Source: CAZMLC01 sp964567125 (GTDB lineage: Bacteria; Verrucomicrobiota; Kiritimatiellia; RFP12; UBA1067). Taken from it: a stretch of DNA of 24,263 bases. The DNA lies in the NCBI GenBank assembly GCA_964567125.1, contig CAZMLC010000040.1:1-24263 (forward strand), written 5' to 3'. The position numbers were made by a program, and so were the translations under genes. A model generated the notes under the pieces. It was not told the DNA's origin and made no database searches. It was given only the letters and a program-made list of their open reading frames with translations. This document shows positions 15,487 through 24,193 of the stretch, one piece after another (the first letter of the stretch is position 1; every line of letters begins with the position of its first letter).

Positions 15487-16473
15487 TCAGTCCACATACA
15501 TATCCGGAATCGGCGAGACGCGCTCGATCTGCAGAGAGAGCCGGTGCGCAGCGTCGCCTGGCGCTTGCGCCGGTTTCGCCATGCGGAAAACCACGACAAC
15601 GCCGATCACGATGCAGCCCAGCAAAATCGCGGTCCCGGCACCGAAAAGCCAGGCAGTCTGTCGGCGTGGAATGAAGTTCTGAATCGAAAATCCATTGACC
15701 ATGCCCCAGCGTTTCACGCCGTCGGCAAACGCCCGGCCGCGCGCAGTACGCTTCTGCTGAACAGGATCGTCGTGCACCGTCTGTTCCACGCCCACATGCG
15801 CAGCGCGGCGGGGCAATCGCGCGACGCAGGAACGCCACAGCGCGCCCAGCCGCGCAGTCAGCGGCAGGCCTTCTTCGGCATCGTCGGAAAACTCCTCCCG
15901 TTCGCTGCGCAGCTCATGCGCAGTCTGGTTGAAGAGATCGGGTTCACCCGAAGCAAAAAAGGGCATCGACCGGTCATCGTCCCGATTCGGGAAAATCGGC
16001 AGCTCGTCCGACGCCGAGACCGGCAGCTCCTCCAGCGGCAGCTCCGCGGAGAGCGGCGCCTCCGGATCCAGCGCATCCATGATCGGATCGTCCGCGATGG
16101 TTTCAACCTCGCGTACAGCCGGACGATTGATCGGTTTCGCCGCAACATGCAGCGCGGGTTTCTCGACGGCCGCTGCAGCAGTCTCGCCCTGCTCGGCGGC
16201 GCTCTCCATGCTCTTGCTTTTGACCGGCGGTGTCACGATCTTTCCGGTGTAGAGTTCCATGAACTCACGGACCAGCGGAACCGGATCTAAATTCAGGAAC
16301 TCCGCATAGATTTTGACAAAGCTGCGCCCGTAAATCGGCGCGGCAATCCGCTTAAACTCCTCACGCTCCAGATCCTGCACCAGCTGCACTTTCAAGTGCG
16401 TGTTTTCCGCGACCTCTGAATGTGTCAGGTTCCGTTGTTCACGCGCATTGCGCAATGTTTCGCCAAATGACAT
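15487..16473 (-). CDS. rodZ: RodZ-like membrane protein with N-terminal helix-turn-helix
   Basis: This protein has 328 residues from the ATG at 16473. That start is chosen because AAAGGAG (16481-16487) lies 7 nt upstream; the GTG at 16479 is too close to it. Residues 1-75 are a Cro/RodZ-type HTH (FGETLRNAREQRNLTHSEVAENTHLKV; YGRSFVKIYAEFLNLDP). RodZ proteins use this domain to bind MreB rather than DNA. A long acidic low-complexity linker follows. A single membrane helix (274-296, AWLFGAGTAILLGCIVIGV) leaves only a 32-residue extracytoplasmic tail, so the usual periplasmic beta domain of RodZ is missing. Twelve bases separate it from ftsK, whose stop overlaps the ribosome binding site, so translation is probably coupled. 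Its likely role is cell shape. A membrane-bound regulator is the alternative. Confidence 0.8.
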   Translation of the reverse strand: MSFGETLRNAREQRNLTHSEVAENTHLKVQLVQDLEREEFKRIAAPIYGRSFVKIYAEFLNLDPVPLVREFMELYTGKIVTPPVKSKSMESAAEQGETAAAAVEKPALHVAAKPINRPAVREVETIADDPIMDALDPEAPLSAELPLEELPVSASDELPIFPNRDDDRSMPFFASGEPDLFNQTAHELRSEREEFSDDAEEGLPLTARLGALWRSCVARLPRRAAHVGVEQTVHDDPVQQKRTARGRAFADGVKRWGMVNGFSIQNFIPRRQTAWLFGAGTAILLGCIVIGVVVVFRMAKPAQAPGDAAHRLSLQIERVSPIPDMYVD

Positions 16474-16485
16474 ACCCACTCTCCT

Positions 16486-19110
16486 TTACTGTGACACGCC
16501 CTCTTCCTCTGAATCCTCAGCAGTGTCGGCTGTAAACTCGCCTTCCCCCTCCATCGATGAGGGTTCATCATCCATTCCTAAACTATCCGGGGAAACCAGC
16601 AGCTCGCGCGCGCCTGTCGGCGATTGCGGCCCCACGATGCCCCGCGCTTCCAGAATATCCATCAGCCGCGAGGCCTTCACATAACCAATCCCCAGCTTGC
16701 GCTGCATCAGGGAGGTCGATGCGCGCCGCATCACTTTGATCACCTGCAAGGCCTTGGGCACGAACGTTTCATCGTCCGACGCCGTGCTGCCTGCGCCATT
16801 TTCCGCGCTGCCGCCATCCGGCGCCTTGGGCGCCTCGTCATCCGTGGTCAGCATGGATTCGGGATCAAGCTCCTTGACCTTCTCCAGCTTTCCGCTCAGC
16901 GCAAGATCATAACACGGCTTATAGCGTTCCTTGACAAAGGCGGATACGCGCTCGATCTCCTCGTCCGACACCCACGCGCATTGCGCGCGGATCAGCGTGG
17001 ACCCGTCTTTCAGGAAGAGCAGATCGCCCTTGCCCAGCAGTTCCTCCGCGCCGGGATTGTCGAGAATCGTGCGACTGTCGTTCGCCTGCGCAACCTTGAA
17101 GGCGATACGTCCGGGAATATTCGACTTGATCGTACCGGTAATCACATCGACCGACGGCCGTTGCGTCGCGAGCACCAGATGGATACCGACCGCGCGCGAA
17201 AGCGACGTCAGCCGCGCGATCATCGGTTCCACCTGCTTGCCCACAGCCGCCATGATATCCGCCACTTCATCGACCACGATGACGATGTACGGCAGCTTCT
17301 CCGGCACGTCGCCGGACGCGCTATCGCTCTCCGCCGCGCCTGCGTCACCGCTGTTATCGCCAAAGAGATCGCTCTGCACGACTTTCTTGCGGTTGTTAAA
17401 GGCCACGATGTTGCGGCAGTTCTCCTTCTGCAGCAGCTTGTAGCGCCGGTCCATCTCCAGAATCGCCCACCGCAGTCCGAACGCCACGCGGTTCGGATCG
17501 TTAATCACCGGCACCAGCAGATGCGGCAGATCGTTGTAGGCCGTGAATTCAACGCGCTTCGGATCCACCAGGATCAGCCGCAGATCCTCCGGGGAGCGGC
17601 TCATCAGCAATCCGGCCAGCACGACGTTCAGACAGACACTCTTGCCCGACCCCGTTGCGCCGGCCACGAGCAGGTGCGGCGCCTTGGCCAGATCCACAAT
17701 CAGATCGCGGCCGGAAACATCTTTGCCCAACCCCAGCGGGATCTCGGCCCTGCTCTTGCGCCACAGCTCACCCTCCACGATTTCGCGAAAGGTCACCGGA
17801 CGCTTCCTGCGGTTCGGCACCTCAATGCCAATCGCGTTCTTCCCTGGAATCGGCGCCTCGATGCGGATATTTTCCGCAGCCAACGCCATCTGCAAATTGC
17901 CGCGCAGACTGGAGACGCGCTCGACTTTGATGTGCGGCTCCGGACGTAACTCGTAGCGCGTCATGATCGGTCCGGCTTCATATCCGAGCACGGTCACGGG
18001 GATGTTCTGATGCGCCAGCGTCTCCACGAGAATGCGCGAAATCTCTTCAACGTTGCCATGGTCCGCACTGTCGGTCGGCAAGGGATCGAGCAAGCTGATC
18101 GGCGGCAACTCGTATCCACACGGCAACTGCTGGATCGCCGGTGCAGGGCTTGCCTCAACCGGAACAGAACGCGCCGCAGGTTTCTTCATCACGGGAACCG
18201 CCACGGGCGGCTGAACCGGAGGTGCAACGCGCGCTGCAGGAGCAGGCACGGGCGCACTCGGCTTTTCAAGCGGAGGCGGCACGACAACCGGCGTACGCCG
18301 CGCTTGCTCACGCTGTTTGGCCTGCCGCTCGCGCAGGCGTTCCTCTTCGCGGATACGGCGCGCCGCTTCCTGCGCCCTGCGCGCATTCTCACGGATCTGC
18401 TGCTGACGCTTCAGCTCGCGCTCGCGTGGCGATAAACCATCGTCTGGTTCAGCGGAAAGCGGCATGTCACTCGTCTGCGCGTCGCGTTTTTCCTTGGCCC
18501 GGCGCTGTAACCACGCGCTCCACCAGCCGGTGCAAAGACCGAACCCCGAGAGCAGATTGCGCACGCCGATCACCATGATCAGCGCAATCGCCAAGACGCA
18601 CGCGACCAGCACACCGCCCCCAAACGGACTGAACCAGCGAGTCAGGAAGCAGGTCATCAGAAAATACCCGATCGCACCACCCGCATTCGGCTTCATGTTG
18701 ATGCTGTCGAGCACGCCGTCGAAAACCGTTTCACTCCCGAGCTGAACCAGGCCGCACAGCGCGACGAGGAGCAGCACCATCCAGATCATGCGCCGCATCA
18801 TGTGGGCGATCTTGCCGTAAATCAGCAGCGCGCTGAAGACCAAGGCGAAAAAGGGAATCGTCCACACCGCCAGCCCGAACACATGGTAGCCGATAAAGAC
18901 CGACCAGGCACCCACGGTACCCACCAAATTCGCAGGCGGTGAAAGCGGCGGCGTGTTCAACCACGAAATATCGCGCCAATTGTACGTCACCATGGCCAGC
19001 AGCGGAAAGAGCGCAATCGGGAACAAAATAATGCCGATCAGCCGCCGAAGCGCCTGCCGCTCATGCTCAATACGATCTGCACGGCTCTCATATTTATCCT
19101 CGTTACCCAT
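16486..19110 (-). CDS. ftsK: DNA translocase FtsK/SpoIIIE
   Basis: This 874-residue protein pumps chromosomal DNA through the closing septum. The N-terminal part (about 20-205) holds four predicted membrane helices. A linker of about 200 residues follows, first rich in Arg/Glu/Gln and then in Pro/Ala/Val. The motor domain has a Walker A motif GATGSGKS (484-491), LILVDPKRVEF just after it, a Walker B region IVIVVDEVADIM, and VLATQRPSVDVITG. The gamma winged helix that reads polarity (KOPS-type) sequences is about 787-826 (QVIKVMRRASTSLMQRKLGI). The tail is acidic. Only 5 bp separate it from the cdaR stop, and the ribosome binding site is weak (AAGAG). No xerC/xerD or dif-like site is seen in the window. 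Confidence 0.96.
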   Translation of the reverse strand: MGNEDKYESRADRIEHERQALRRLIGIILFPIALFPLLAMVTYNWRDISWLNTPPLSPPANLVGTVGAWSVFIGYHVFGLAVWTIPFFALVFSALLIYGKIAHMMRRMIWMVLLLVALCGLVQLGSETVFDGVLDSINMKPNAGGAIGYFLMTCFLTRWFSPFGGGVLVACVLAIALIMVIGVRNLLSGFGLCTGWWSAWLQRRAKEKRDAQTSDMPLSAEPDDGLSPRERELKRQQQIRENARRAQEAARRIREEERLRERQAKQREQARRTPVVVPPPLEKPSAPVPAPAARVAPPVQPPVAVPVMKKPAARSVPVEASPAPAIQQLPCGYELPPISLLDPLPTDSADHGNVEEISRILVETLAHQNIPVTVLGYEAGPIMTRYELRPEPHIKVERVSSLRGNLQMALAAENIRIEAPIPGKNAIGIEVPNRRKRPVTFREIVEGELWRKSRAEIPLGLGKDVSGRDLIVDLAKAPHLLVAGATGSGKSVCLNVVLAGLLMSRSPEDLRLILVDPKRVEFTAYNDLPHLLVPVINDPNRVAFGLRWAILEMDRRYKLLQKENCRNIVAFNNRKKVVQSDLFGDNSGDAGAAESDSASGDVPEKLPYIVIVVDEVADIMAAVGKQVEPMIARLTSLSRAVGIHLVLATQRPSVDVITGTIKSNIPGRIAFKVAQANDSRTILDNPGAEELLGKGDLLFLKDGSTLIRAQCAWVSDEEIERVSAFVKERYKPCYDLALSGKLEKVKELDPESMLTTDDEAPKAPDGGSAENGAGSTASDDETFVPKALQVIKVMRRASTSLMQRKLGIGYVKASRLMDILEARGIVGPQSPTGARELLVSPDSLGMDDEPSSMEGEGEFTADTAEDSEEEGVSQ

Positions 19111-19115
19111 AACTG

Positions 19116-19823
19116 CTACTCTTTGCTCGTAATACGCACATCAACCATAATTTCATCCGGATCAAGCGTCACGCGCGTCGCGTCGACCGGCGGACAAAGC
19201 TTCACCCGCGCCGTAAATCCCTGCATCCGGCCATCGACATTGATGGGCTCCGGAATCACCTGCACCGTCTTCGGATCAAGCTGGCTCAAGAGCCGCTGCG
19301 ACCCTTTGACCCAGACGTTGCTCGTATCATACCGCAGATCAACGCCGCCGTAGGCTTTGCCTGAGACCACAGGTTTTGCAATCTGGAATCGTTTCGTGAT
19401 CGGCCAATCATACCGCACGGTCACGACCTCCGGCTCCATGTTGATCACGCGGATACCACGCGCCAGGCCTTTAAGCATGGAGGGGCTCAACGTGATCTGG
19501 CTCACATTGGTCACACCGCCATCCGCCCCGTTGCGCGGTTTAATCATGATTTTCAGTAGATCGCTGTTCATCTGGTTGATCGACGAGACGCTGCCGCGCA
19601 GGGAGATGCGCACCAGGCGCGGATCAATGACCTCAAACGTCATGTCAGCCTTCTGGCTGACATCCACATCCGGCTCAACCGGAACCGTCAGCGTCCGCAC
19701 GTAACTGATATCTGAACGGATCGTGAAGTAGAGTGCCGACGCAATAAAAAGCGAGAGCAGCTTCCACGCCCAATCGCGCAGAAACAAGACGTGAATCGCA
19801 TAACGTAATTTACTTGTGGTCAC
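19116..19823 (-). CDS. cdaR: YbbR-domain protein CdaR, regulator of diadenylate cyclase
   Basis: The frame is open up to 19883, but I choose the GTG at 19823 (235 residues) because GAGGAG (19831-19836) lies 7 nt upstream. This start overlaps the dacA stop by 14 bp. Residues about 18-34 form a single membrane helix (WAWKLLSLFIASALYF). The extracytoplasmic part contains YbbR-type repeats (PVEPDVDVSQ, VRISLRGSVSSINQM, GLARGIRVINMEPEVVTVRYD, VWVKGSQRLLSQL). In Firmicutes, CdaR binds and tunes the membrane cyclase CdaA. Here the gene follows the cyclase directly, which strongly supports the same role. Two YbbR units look likely, fewer than in the Bacillus protein. Confidence 0.85.
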   Translation of the reverse strand: MTTSKLRYAIHVLFLRDWAWKLLSLFIASALYFTIRSDISYVRTLTVPVEPDVDVSQKADMTFEVIDPRLVRISLRGSVSSINQMNSDLLKIMIKPRNGADGGVTNVSQITLSPSMLKGLARGIRVINMEPEVVTVRYDWPITKRFQIAKPVVSGKAYGGVDLRYDTSNVWVKGSQRLLSQLDPKTVQVIPEPINVDGRMQGFTARVKLCPPVDATRVTLDPDEIMVDVRITSKE

Positions 19824-20682
19824 CGGCGGCCTCCTCAATACGTGTGCGGAAATGCTGCCACTGCGTCGCAAGCTCGTAAGCAAACCACGCGATCACTGAC
19901 CGATGCTGTGGACGCGAATTCGGCATTGCCACGCGCAACCAACGGATAATCATCTTCTCCAGCTGACCATCCGCCGGATACTGATGCAGATGCCCGTTAT
20001 AGGCAATCGAGATCTGCCCGGTCTCCTCCGAAACCACCAAGATCACGGCATCGGTCTCTTCGCTCAAACCTAAGGCGGAACGATGACGCATACCCAGATC
20101 CAGATCCGTCTGCACGGAGAGCGGAAAGAGACAGTGCGCCGACGCAATCAGCCCATTGCGCACAATCACGCCACCATCGTGCAGCGGCAGCGGCGGCGTG
20201 AAGATCGAGACCAGCAGTTCCTTGCTCGTAATCGCATTCAGCTGCACCCCGGATTCCTCATACCCCGCCAGCGAAATGCCCCGTTCAACCGCAATCAGTG
20301 CGCCCATCCGCTGTCGCGAAAACGCCAGCACGGTCCTGCACAGGATCTCGTGCACCAGCGAATCGCGCACCGGATGCGCGCTGCGCGTAAAAAAGAAAGA
20401 CTGACCGCCCAGCGAGGCCAGAAAACGCCGAATCTCATGCTGGAAAACCACGATCGTACCGATCGCCAAATAACCCAGAATGAAATAGACCACACGCGAA
20501 ATCACATCGAAATGCAGAATCCAGGCCACGGAAAGCAGCATCACCACCAGAAAGGAAAAACCCAGCAGCATCTGCGCGCTGCGCGTTCCCTTGATGTAGC
20601 GGACAAAGGCATAGATCGCAACGTACAGAATCAAGATCTGCACGATGTCCGATAGCCCGATTTGTAACACACTGTCAAACAT
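19810..20682 (-). CDS. dacA: Diadenylate cyclase (c-di-AMP synthase), membrane type
   Basis: This 290-residue CdaA/DacA-type enzyme joins two ATP into c-di-AMP. Three N-terminal membrane helices lie within residues 10-80. The DAC domain (about 90-245) contains LHDGG (167-171; the canonical DGA reads DGG here) and RHRSA (199-203), the two motifs that bind and position ATP. SEETG (218-222) also matches the family. Starting 13 bp after folP and overlapping cdaR, it sits in the cdaA-cdaR pair known from Firmicutes, but the usual third member glmM is absent. The ribosome binding site is weak (AAAGAG), so coupling to folP is probable. c-di-AMP generally controls potassium balance and cell-wall homeostasis, which fits the envelope genes around it. 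Confidence 0.94.
   Translation of the reverse strand: MFDSVLQIGLSDIVQILILYVAIYAFVRYIKGTRSAQMLLGFSFLVVMLLSVAWILHFDVISRVVYFILGYLAIGTIVVFQHEIRRFLASLGGQSFFFTRSAHPVRDSLVHEILCRTVLAFSRQRMGALIAVERGISLAGYEESGVQLNAITSKELLVSIFTPPLPLHDGGVIVRNGLIASAHCLFPLSVQTDLDLGMRHRSALGLSEETDAVILVVSEETGQISIAYNGHLHQYPADGQLEKMIIRWLRVAMPNSRPQHRSVIAWFAYELATQWQHFRTRIEEAAGDHK
19831..19836 (-). promoter_or_regulatory. Ribosome binding site that fixes the cdaR GTG start
   Basis: GAGGAG on the minus strand lies inside the last codons of dacA, 7 nt before GTG 19823-19821. Upstream start candidates in the same frame have no comparable site. Confidence 0.65.
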
Positions 20683-20695
20683 ACTCTTTGTTCAA

Positions 20696-21550
20696 CTATC
20701 CTGTTGCCTGCACCGTACGCAGGCGCGTCACCATCCGCAGCGCATGCACCGTGGCCTTGACATCGTGCACGCGCACCACGGAGGCACCCTGCAAAACGCT
20801 CCAAACCGCCACCGCCACGCTTCCGCCCAATCGCTGTCGCGGTTCAGGTTCACCGCAGACTTCGCCCACAAAACGCTTGCGCGATGCGCCGATCAACACG
20901 GGCCCCACAGGTGCCAGCAGCGCGAGCCGGTTCAGAATGTCGAGGTTCTGCGCGGTCGTCTTACCAAAACCGAGACCAGGATCAAGAACGCACTGCTCCT
21001 CTCGGACGCCCGCTTCACAGGCACAGCGGAAAGCCTTGGCTAAACAGATGCTGACATCGCTTGCACACGTGGTCTCAGAAGCAGGATCGAATCCCTGCAG
21101 CCGCGCCATCTCCGGCGTATGCATGATGCAGACGCCCCCCCCGTGCTCAACCAGCAGCTGCGTCCACTCCGGCACGTTGATCTGCCAGCCCGTCGCATTG
21201 ATGATCGACGCCCCTGCGGCAATCGCCGCCTGCGCCACATCCGGATGCAGCGTATCCACCGAAAGCGGCACCCGGCACCGCGCCGCCAAGCCGCGCACCA
21301 CCGGCAACACGCGCCGCAGCTCCTCTTCAGGCACCACAGGCGTAGCCCCGGGACGCGTCGACTCCCCGCCAATGTCAAGGATATCCGCGCCCTCTTCGAT
21401 CAACGCCAGTCCGCGCGCAATCGCCGCCGCAGGATCAAAACAGTCGCCGCCATCTGAAAACGAATCCGGCGTCACATTCACGATACCCATCACCCGCGGC
21501 TCATTGAGCCCCAGTCGATAGGCACCACATTGCCAGATGCGCTCCTTCAC
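20696..21550 (-). CDS. folP: Dihydropteroate synthase
   Basis: This 284-residue TIM-barrel enzyme of folate synthesis condenses p-aminobenzoate with hydroxymethyl-dihydropterin diphosphate, and is the sulfonamide target. Signature motifs are GIVNVTPDSFSDGG, DIGGESTRPGA, SVDT, IINATG, MHTPEM, DPGLGFGK, GASRKRF and VRVHDV. The start is GTG at 21550, supported by AGGAGG (21559-21564, 8-nt spacing). It is 17 bp after ftsH; the ftsH-folP order is conserved in many bacteria, including Escherichia coli. The final 10 residues are short, and no fusion to folK is present. Confidence 0.97.
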   Translation of the reverse strand: MKERIWQCGAYRLGLNEPRVMGIVNVTPDSFSDGGDCFDPAAAIARGLALIEEGADILDIGGESTRPGATPVVPEEELRRVLPVVRGLAARCRVPLSVDTLHPDVAQAAIAAGASIINATGWQINVPEWTQLLVEHGGGVCIMHTPEMARLQGFDPASETTCASDVSICLAKAFRCACEAGVREEQCVLDPGLGFGKTTAQNLDILNRLALLAPVGPVLIGASRKRFVGEVCGEPEPRQRLGGSVAVAVWSVLQGASVVRVHDVKATVHALRMVTRLRTVQATG

Positions 21551-21567
21551 GCCGCGTCCCTCCTGCT

Positions 21568-23556
21568 TTATGCCTCCGCTGTCGCAGACGTCTCGCCCGC
21601 AGGCGCGTCCGTCTCCGCCGGGATGACCGCCGGTGCCTCGGCCACGGCTGCATCACTCCCCTTCAACAACGCCTCCACATCGCGTCCATCCATGGTCTCA
21701 GCCTCCAACAAGGAGTCGACCAGCTTGTTCAATTTTTCACGATGCTCCGCAAGCAGCGCCGCTGCGCGGTCGTAGGCCTCGACCACCAGACGCCGCACTT
21801 CTTCATCGATCTTGCGCGCGGTCTCTTCGCTGTACGCCTGATTGCGCGTCACTTCGCGTCCGAGGAAAAGCGTCTCCTGGTTGTCGCCGAACGACTGAAA
21901 ACCGAACGCATCGCTCATGCCATAGGCGCAGACCATCTTGTGTGCAATCTCGCTCGCCATCTTGATGTCCATGCGCGCCCCTGTCGAGACATCACCCGTA
22001 AAGAGACTCTCCGCGATCCGTCCGCCGCACAGCACCACCAGCTGATCGCGCAGTTCATTGCGCGTCCGATTCAGCACGTCGTTTTCCGGCAGCGACATGG
22101 TCGCGCCCAGCGCCTGTCCGCGCGGAATGATCGTCACCTTATGCAACGGTTCCGTATGCTCGCACAGCACCTGCAAAATCGCATGGCCCGCTTCATGCCA
22201 GGCCGTAATGCGGCGCTCGTTGTCGCCCATAGCCCTGCTCCGGCGCTCGCGGCCCCAGAGCACCTTGTCGCGCGCCTCTTCCAGATCCACGTGTTCAACC
22301 GCGCTCTTGTTCAGGCGCGCAGCCAGCAGCGCGGCCTCATTCAGCAGATTGGCCAGATCAGCCCCTGAAAAGCCCGGCGTACCGCGCGCCACGCGCGAAA
22401 GATCCGCATCCTCAGCCAGCTTGATCTTCTGCGCGTGCATGCGCAGAATCTCCTCGCGGCCCTGCAACGTCGGCAGGTCGATGATGATCTGACGGTCAAA
22501 GCGGCCCGGACGCAGCAGCGCGGGATCGAGCACATCGGCGCGGTTCGTCGCGGCAATGATGATCACGCCATCCGAGGTCTCAAAGCCATCCATCTCCACC
22601 AGCAACGCGTTCAACGTCTGCTCGCGCTCATCGTGTCCGCCGCCGATTCCGGAGAAGCGGCTGCGGCCCACAGCATCGATTTCGTCGATGAAAATCAGAC
22701 AGGGTGCGGACTTCTTCCCCTGCTCGAACATGTCGCGTACCCGCGATGCGCCCACGCCCACAAACATCTCCACGAAGTCCGAACCGCTGATGCTGAAGAA
22801 GGGCACGCCCGCCTCGCCGGCAATCGCCTTGGCCAGCAGCGTCTTACCCGTTCCGGGAGGTCCCATCAGCAGCACGCCCTTGGGAATGCGTCCGCCCAGC
22901 AGCTGGAATTTCTTCGGATCCTTCAGGAACTCCACGATCTCCTGCACCTCTTCCTTGGCCTCCTTGATGCCGGCCACGTTGGAGAAGCTGATTTTTTTCT
23001 TATCCTGCGTCAGCATCTTGGCCCGGCTCTTGCCAAACCCCATGGCGCTGGCATTCGCCGACTTGATCTGCCGCATGAAGAGAAAGAAAATAATGCCCAG
23101 CACGATGAGGATCGGCAAGAGATCGCGGACCATGGAACCGAAGACGTTGCTGCTGTAGACAATCGGACAGCTCAGCTTTTTCTCCAGCAAATATTTCTCC
23201 AGGTTCTCAGAGGGCAGCACATTGATGCGGAAGCGCTCCTTAGCCTCACCCTTCTTGACCCCGCTCAGATAGGTCACCCCGGACGCCTCGCGCACCCACT
23301 CGACCTTCTCGATCTCCTGCGCATCCACCATGCGGCGGAACTCCAGCTGATCGAGCTCCTTCAGCTTGCCCTCCGGCTTGTACAAAAACAGACCCGCCAT
23401 GAAGAGACCCAGCAGAATAATGACAACCCAGACGCTGAGAACCTTCTTCGGCGGCAACGCGCTTTCAACGGCTGCATCGTCCGCGCCCGCGGGGGTCTTG
23501 TTCGGCACCTGCGTTGTCTCCGGAAGCTCAGATTTTGTGTTCTTTTCGTTCTCCAT
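21568..23556 (-). CDS. ftsH: ATP-dependent zinc metalloprotease FtsH
   Basis: I take the ATG at 23556 (MENEKN, 662 residues). The frame is open to 23631, and ATG 23589 would add 11 residues, but a promoter-like -10 lies between them. Membrane helices at about 39-58 and 145-165 flank a periplasmic domain. The AAA+ module has Walker A GPPGTGKT (232-239), Walker B CLIFIDEIDAVGR, and the second region of homology (AATNRADVLDPALLRPGRFDR). The protease domain has the zinc motif HEAGH (454-458), with a third acidic ligand expected in GARMDIKMAS. The C-terminus is Ala/Glu-rich. It degrades membrane and regulatory proteins; in Gram-negative bacteria the targets include LpxC. It heads the tight folP-dacA-cdaR-ftsK-rodZ run. 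Confidence 0.97.
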   Translation of the reverse strand: MENEKNTKSELPETTQVPNKTPAGADDAAVESALPPKKVLSVWVVIILLGLFMAGLFLYKPEGKLKELDQLEFRRMVDAQEIEKVEWVREASGVTYLSGVKKGEAKERFRINVLPSENLEKYLLEKKLSCPIVYSSNVFGSMVRDLLPILIVLGIIFFLFMRQIKSANASAMGFGKSRAKMLTQDKKKISFSNVAGIKEAKEEVQEIVEFLKDPKKFQLLGGRIPKGVLLMGPPGTGKTLLAKAIAGEAGVPFFSISGSDFVEMFVGVGASRVRDMFEQGKKSAPCLIFIDEIDAVGRSRFSGIGGGHDEREQTLNALLVEMDGFETSDGVIIIAATNRADVLDPALLRPGRFDRQIIIDLPTLQGREEILRMHAQKIKLAEDADLSRVARGTPGFSGADLANLLNEAALLAARLNKSAVEHVDLEEARDKVLWGRERRSRAMGDNERRITAWHEAGHAILQVLCEHTEPLHKVTIIPRGQALGATMSLPENDVLNRTRNELRDQLVVLCGGRIAESLFTGDVSTGARMDIKMASEIAHKMVCAYGMSDAFGFQSFGDNQETLFLGREVTRNQAYSEETARKIDEEVRRLVVEAYDRAAALLAEHREKLNKLVDSLLEAETMDGRDVEALLKGSDAAVAEAPAVIPAETDAPAGETSATAEA

Positions 23557-23567
23557 AAATGCCTGTA

Positions 23568-23597
23568 AGTATACGTTCTTTAAAGCCATACGGGCAA
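23568..23597 (-). promoter_or_regulatory. Possible sigma-70-type promoter for ftsH and the downstream run
   Basis: On the minus strand, TTGCCC (23597-23592) and TATACT (23573-23568) are separated by 18 bp. Transcription would start only a few bases before the ATG at 23556, implying a very short leader. This agrees with the poor ribosome binding site there. Confidence 0.4.
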
Positions 23598-23650
23598 TGT
23601 GAAAAACACAATGCCCAGTTGAAACGCGCAATCGCAGCTCAAGCAGGGCG

Positions 23651-24193
23651 TCACTTCAAGAAAGTCACGCCGACGCCTACAATCACACCGCCGAGCGCCG
23701 CCAGCGCCACGCCGGCGCTGCGCAACCGCTCAGCCCGAGCCGTCAGCACCTCGATCGCCTGACGCAGCTTCCACGGATAGAGCATCAGGATCATGCCCGC
23801 CACGATGCCGATGTAGGCAAACCAGACCAGCACGAGGCGCGCATCGGACGCATGGATCCGCGCCACGTGCAGCAGCTCGTACGGATAGAGCATCAAGATC
23901 GCGCCTAATGCCCTGCAAGAGAGAAGGTTATCCATCCAAAACCACGTCAACGGGATGCAGATCAGCACCGCGATCGGCAGATATCCTTTGTAGGGATTGA
24001 TAATATCCAGGTCCATCGCGGACAGGGCATAGGCCGTCCAGCACCACCCGATGGCACTCAACACGTAACCGGAAATTGTGTGGCGCGGAAAGGCCTTCAA
24101 CCCGGCTGTGGCAGGCCCCGGGGCTGCCACAGCGATACCGCCCAGCGCAAGGCAGATCGCCCCCAGCAAAATACTCCATGTCATCAACGGCAT
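23651..24193 (-). CDS. Hypothetical polytopic membrane protein
   Basis: I chose ATG 24193 (180 residues, MPLMTW), where GGAG lies 9 nt upstream. ATG 24199 and TTG 24208 are possible but badly spaced. The protein is almost entirely hydrophobic, with about five predicted membrane helices: residues 4-24, 42-60, 72-88, 96-112 and 122-142. An internal near-repeat, ILMLYPYELLHV and ILMLYPWKLRQA, suggests two related helix-ending segments. A short amphipathic helix (AIEVLTARAERLRSAG) precedes the last hydrophobic stretch. I do not recognise a family. It lies 94 bp before ftsH in the same direction, and a promoter-like site sits in that gap, so it may be a separate transcript. Confidence 0.7.
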   Translation of the reverse strand: MPLMTWSILLGAICLALGGIAVAAPGPATAGLKAFPRHTISGYVLSAIGWCWTAYALSAMDLDIINPYKGYLPIAVLICIPLTWFWMDNLLSCRALGAILMLYPYELLHVARIHASDARLVLVWFAYIGIVAGMILMLYPWKLRQAIEVLTARAERLRSAGVALAALGGVIVGVGVTFLK

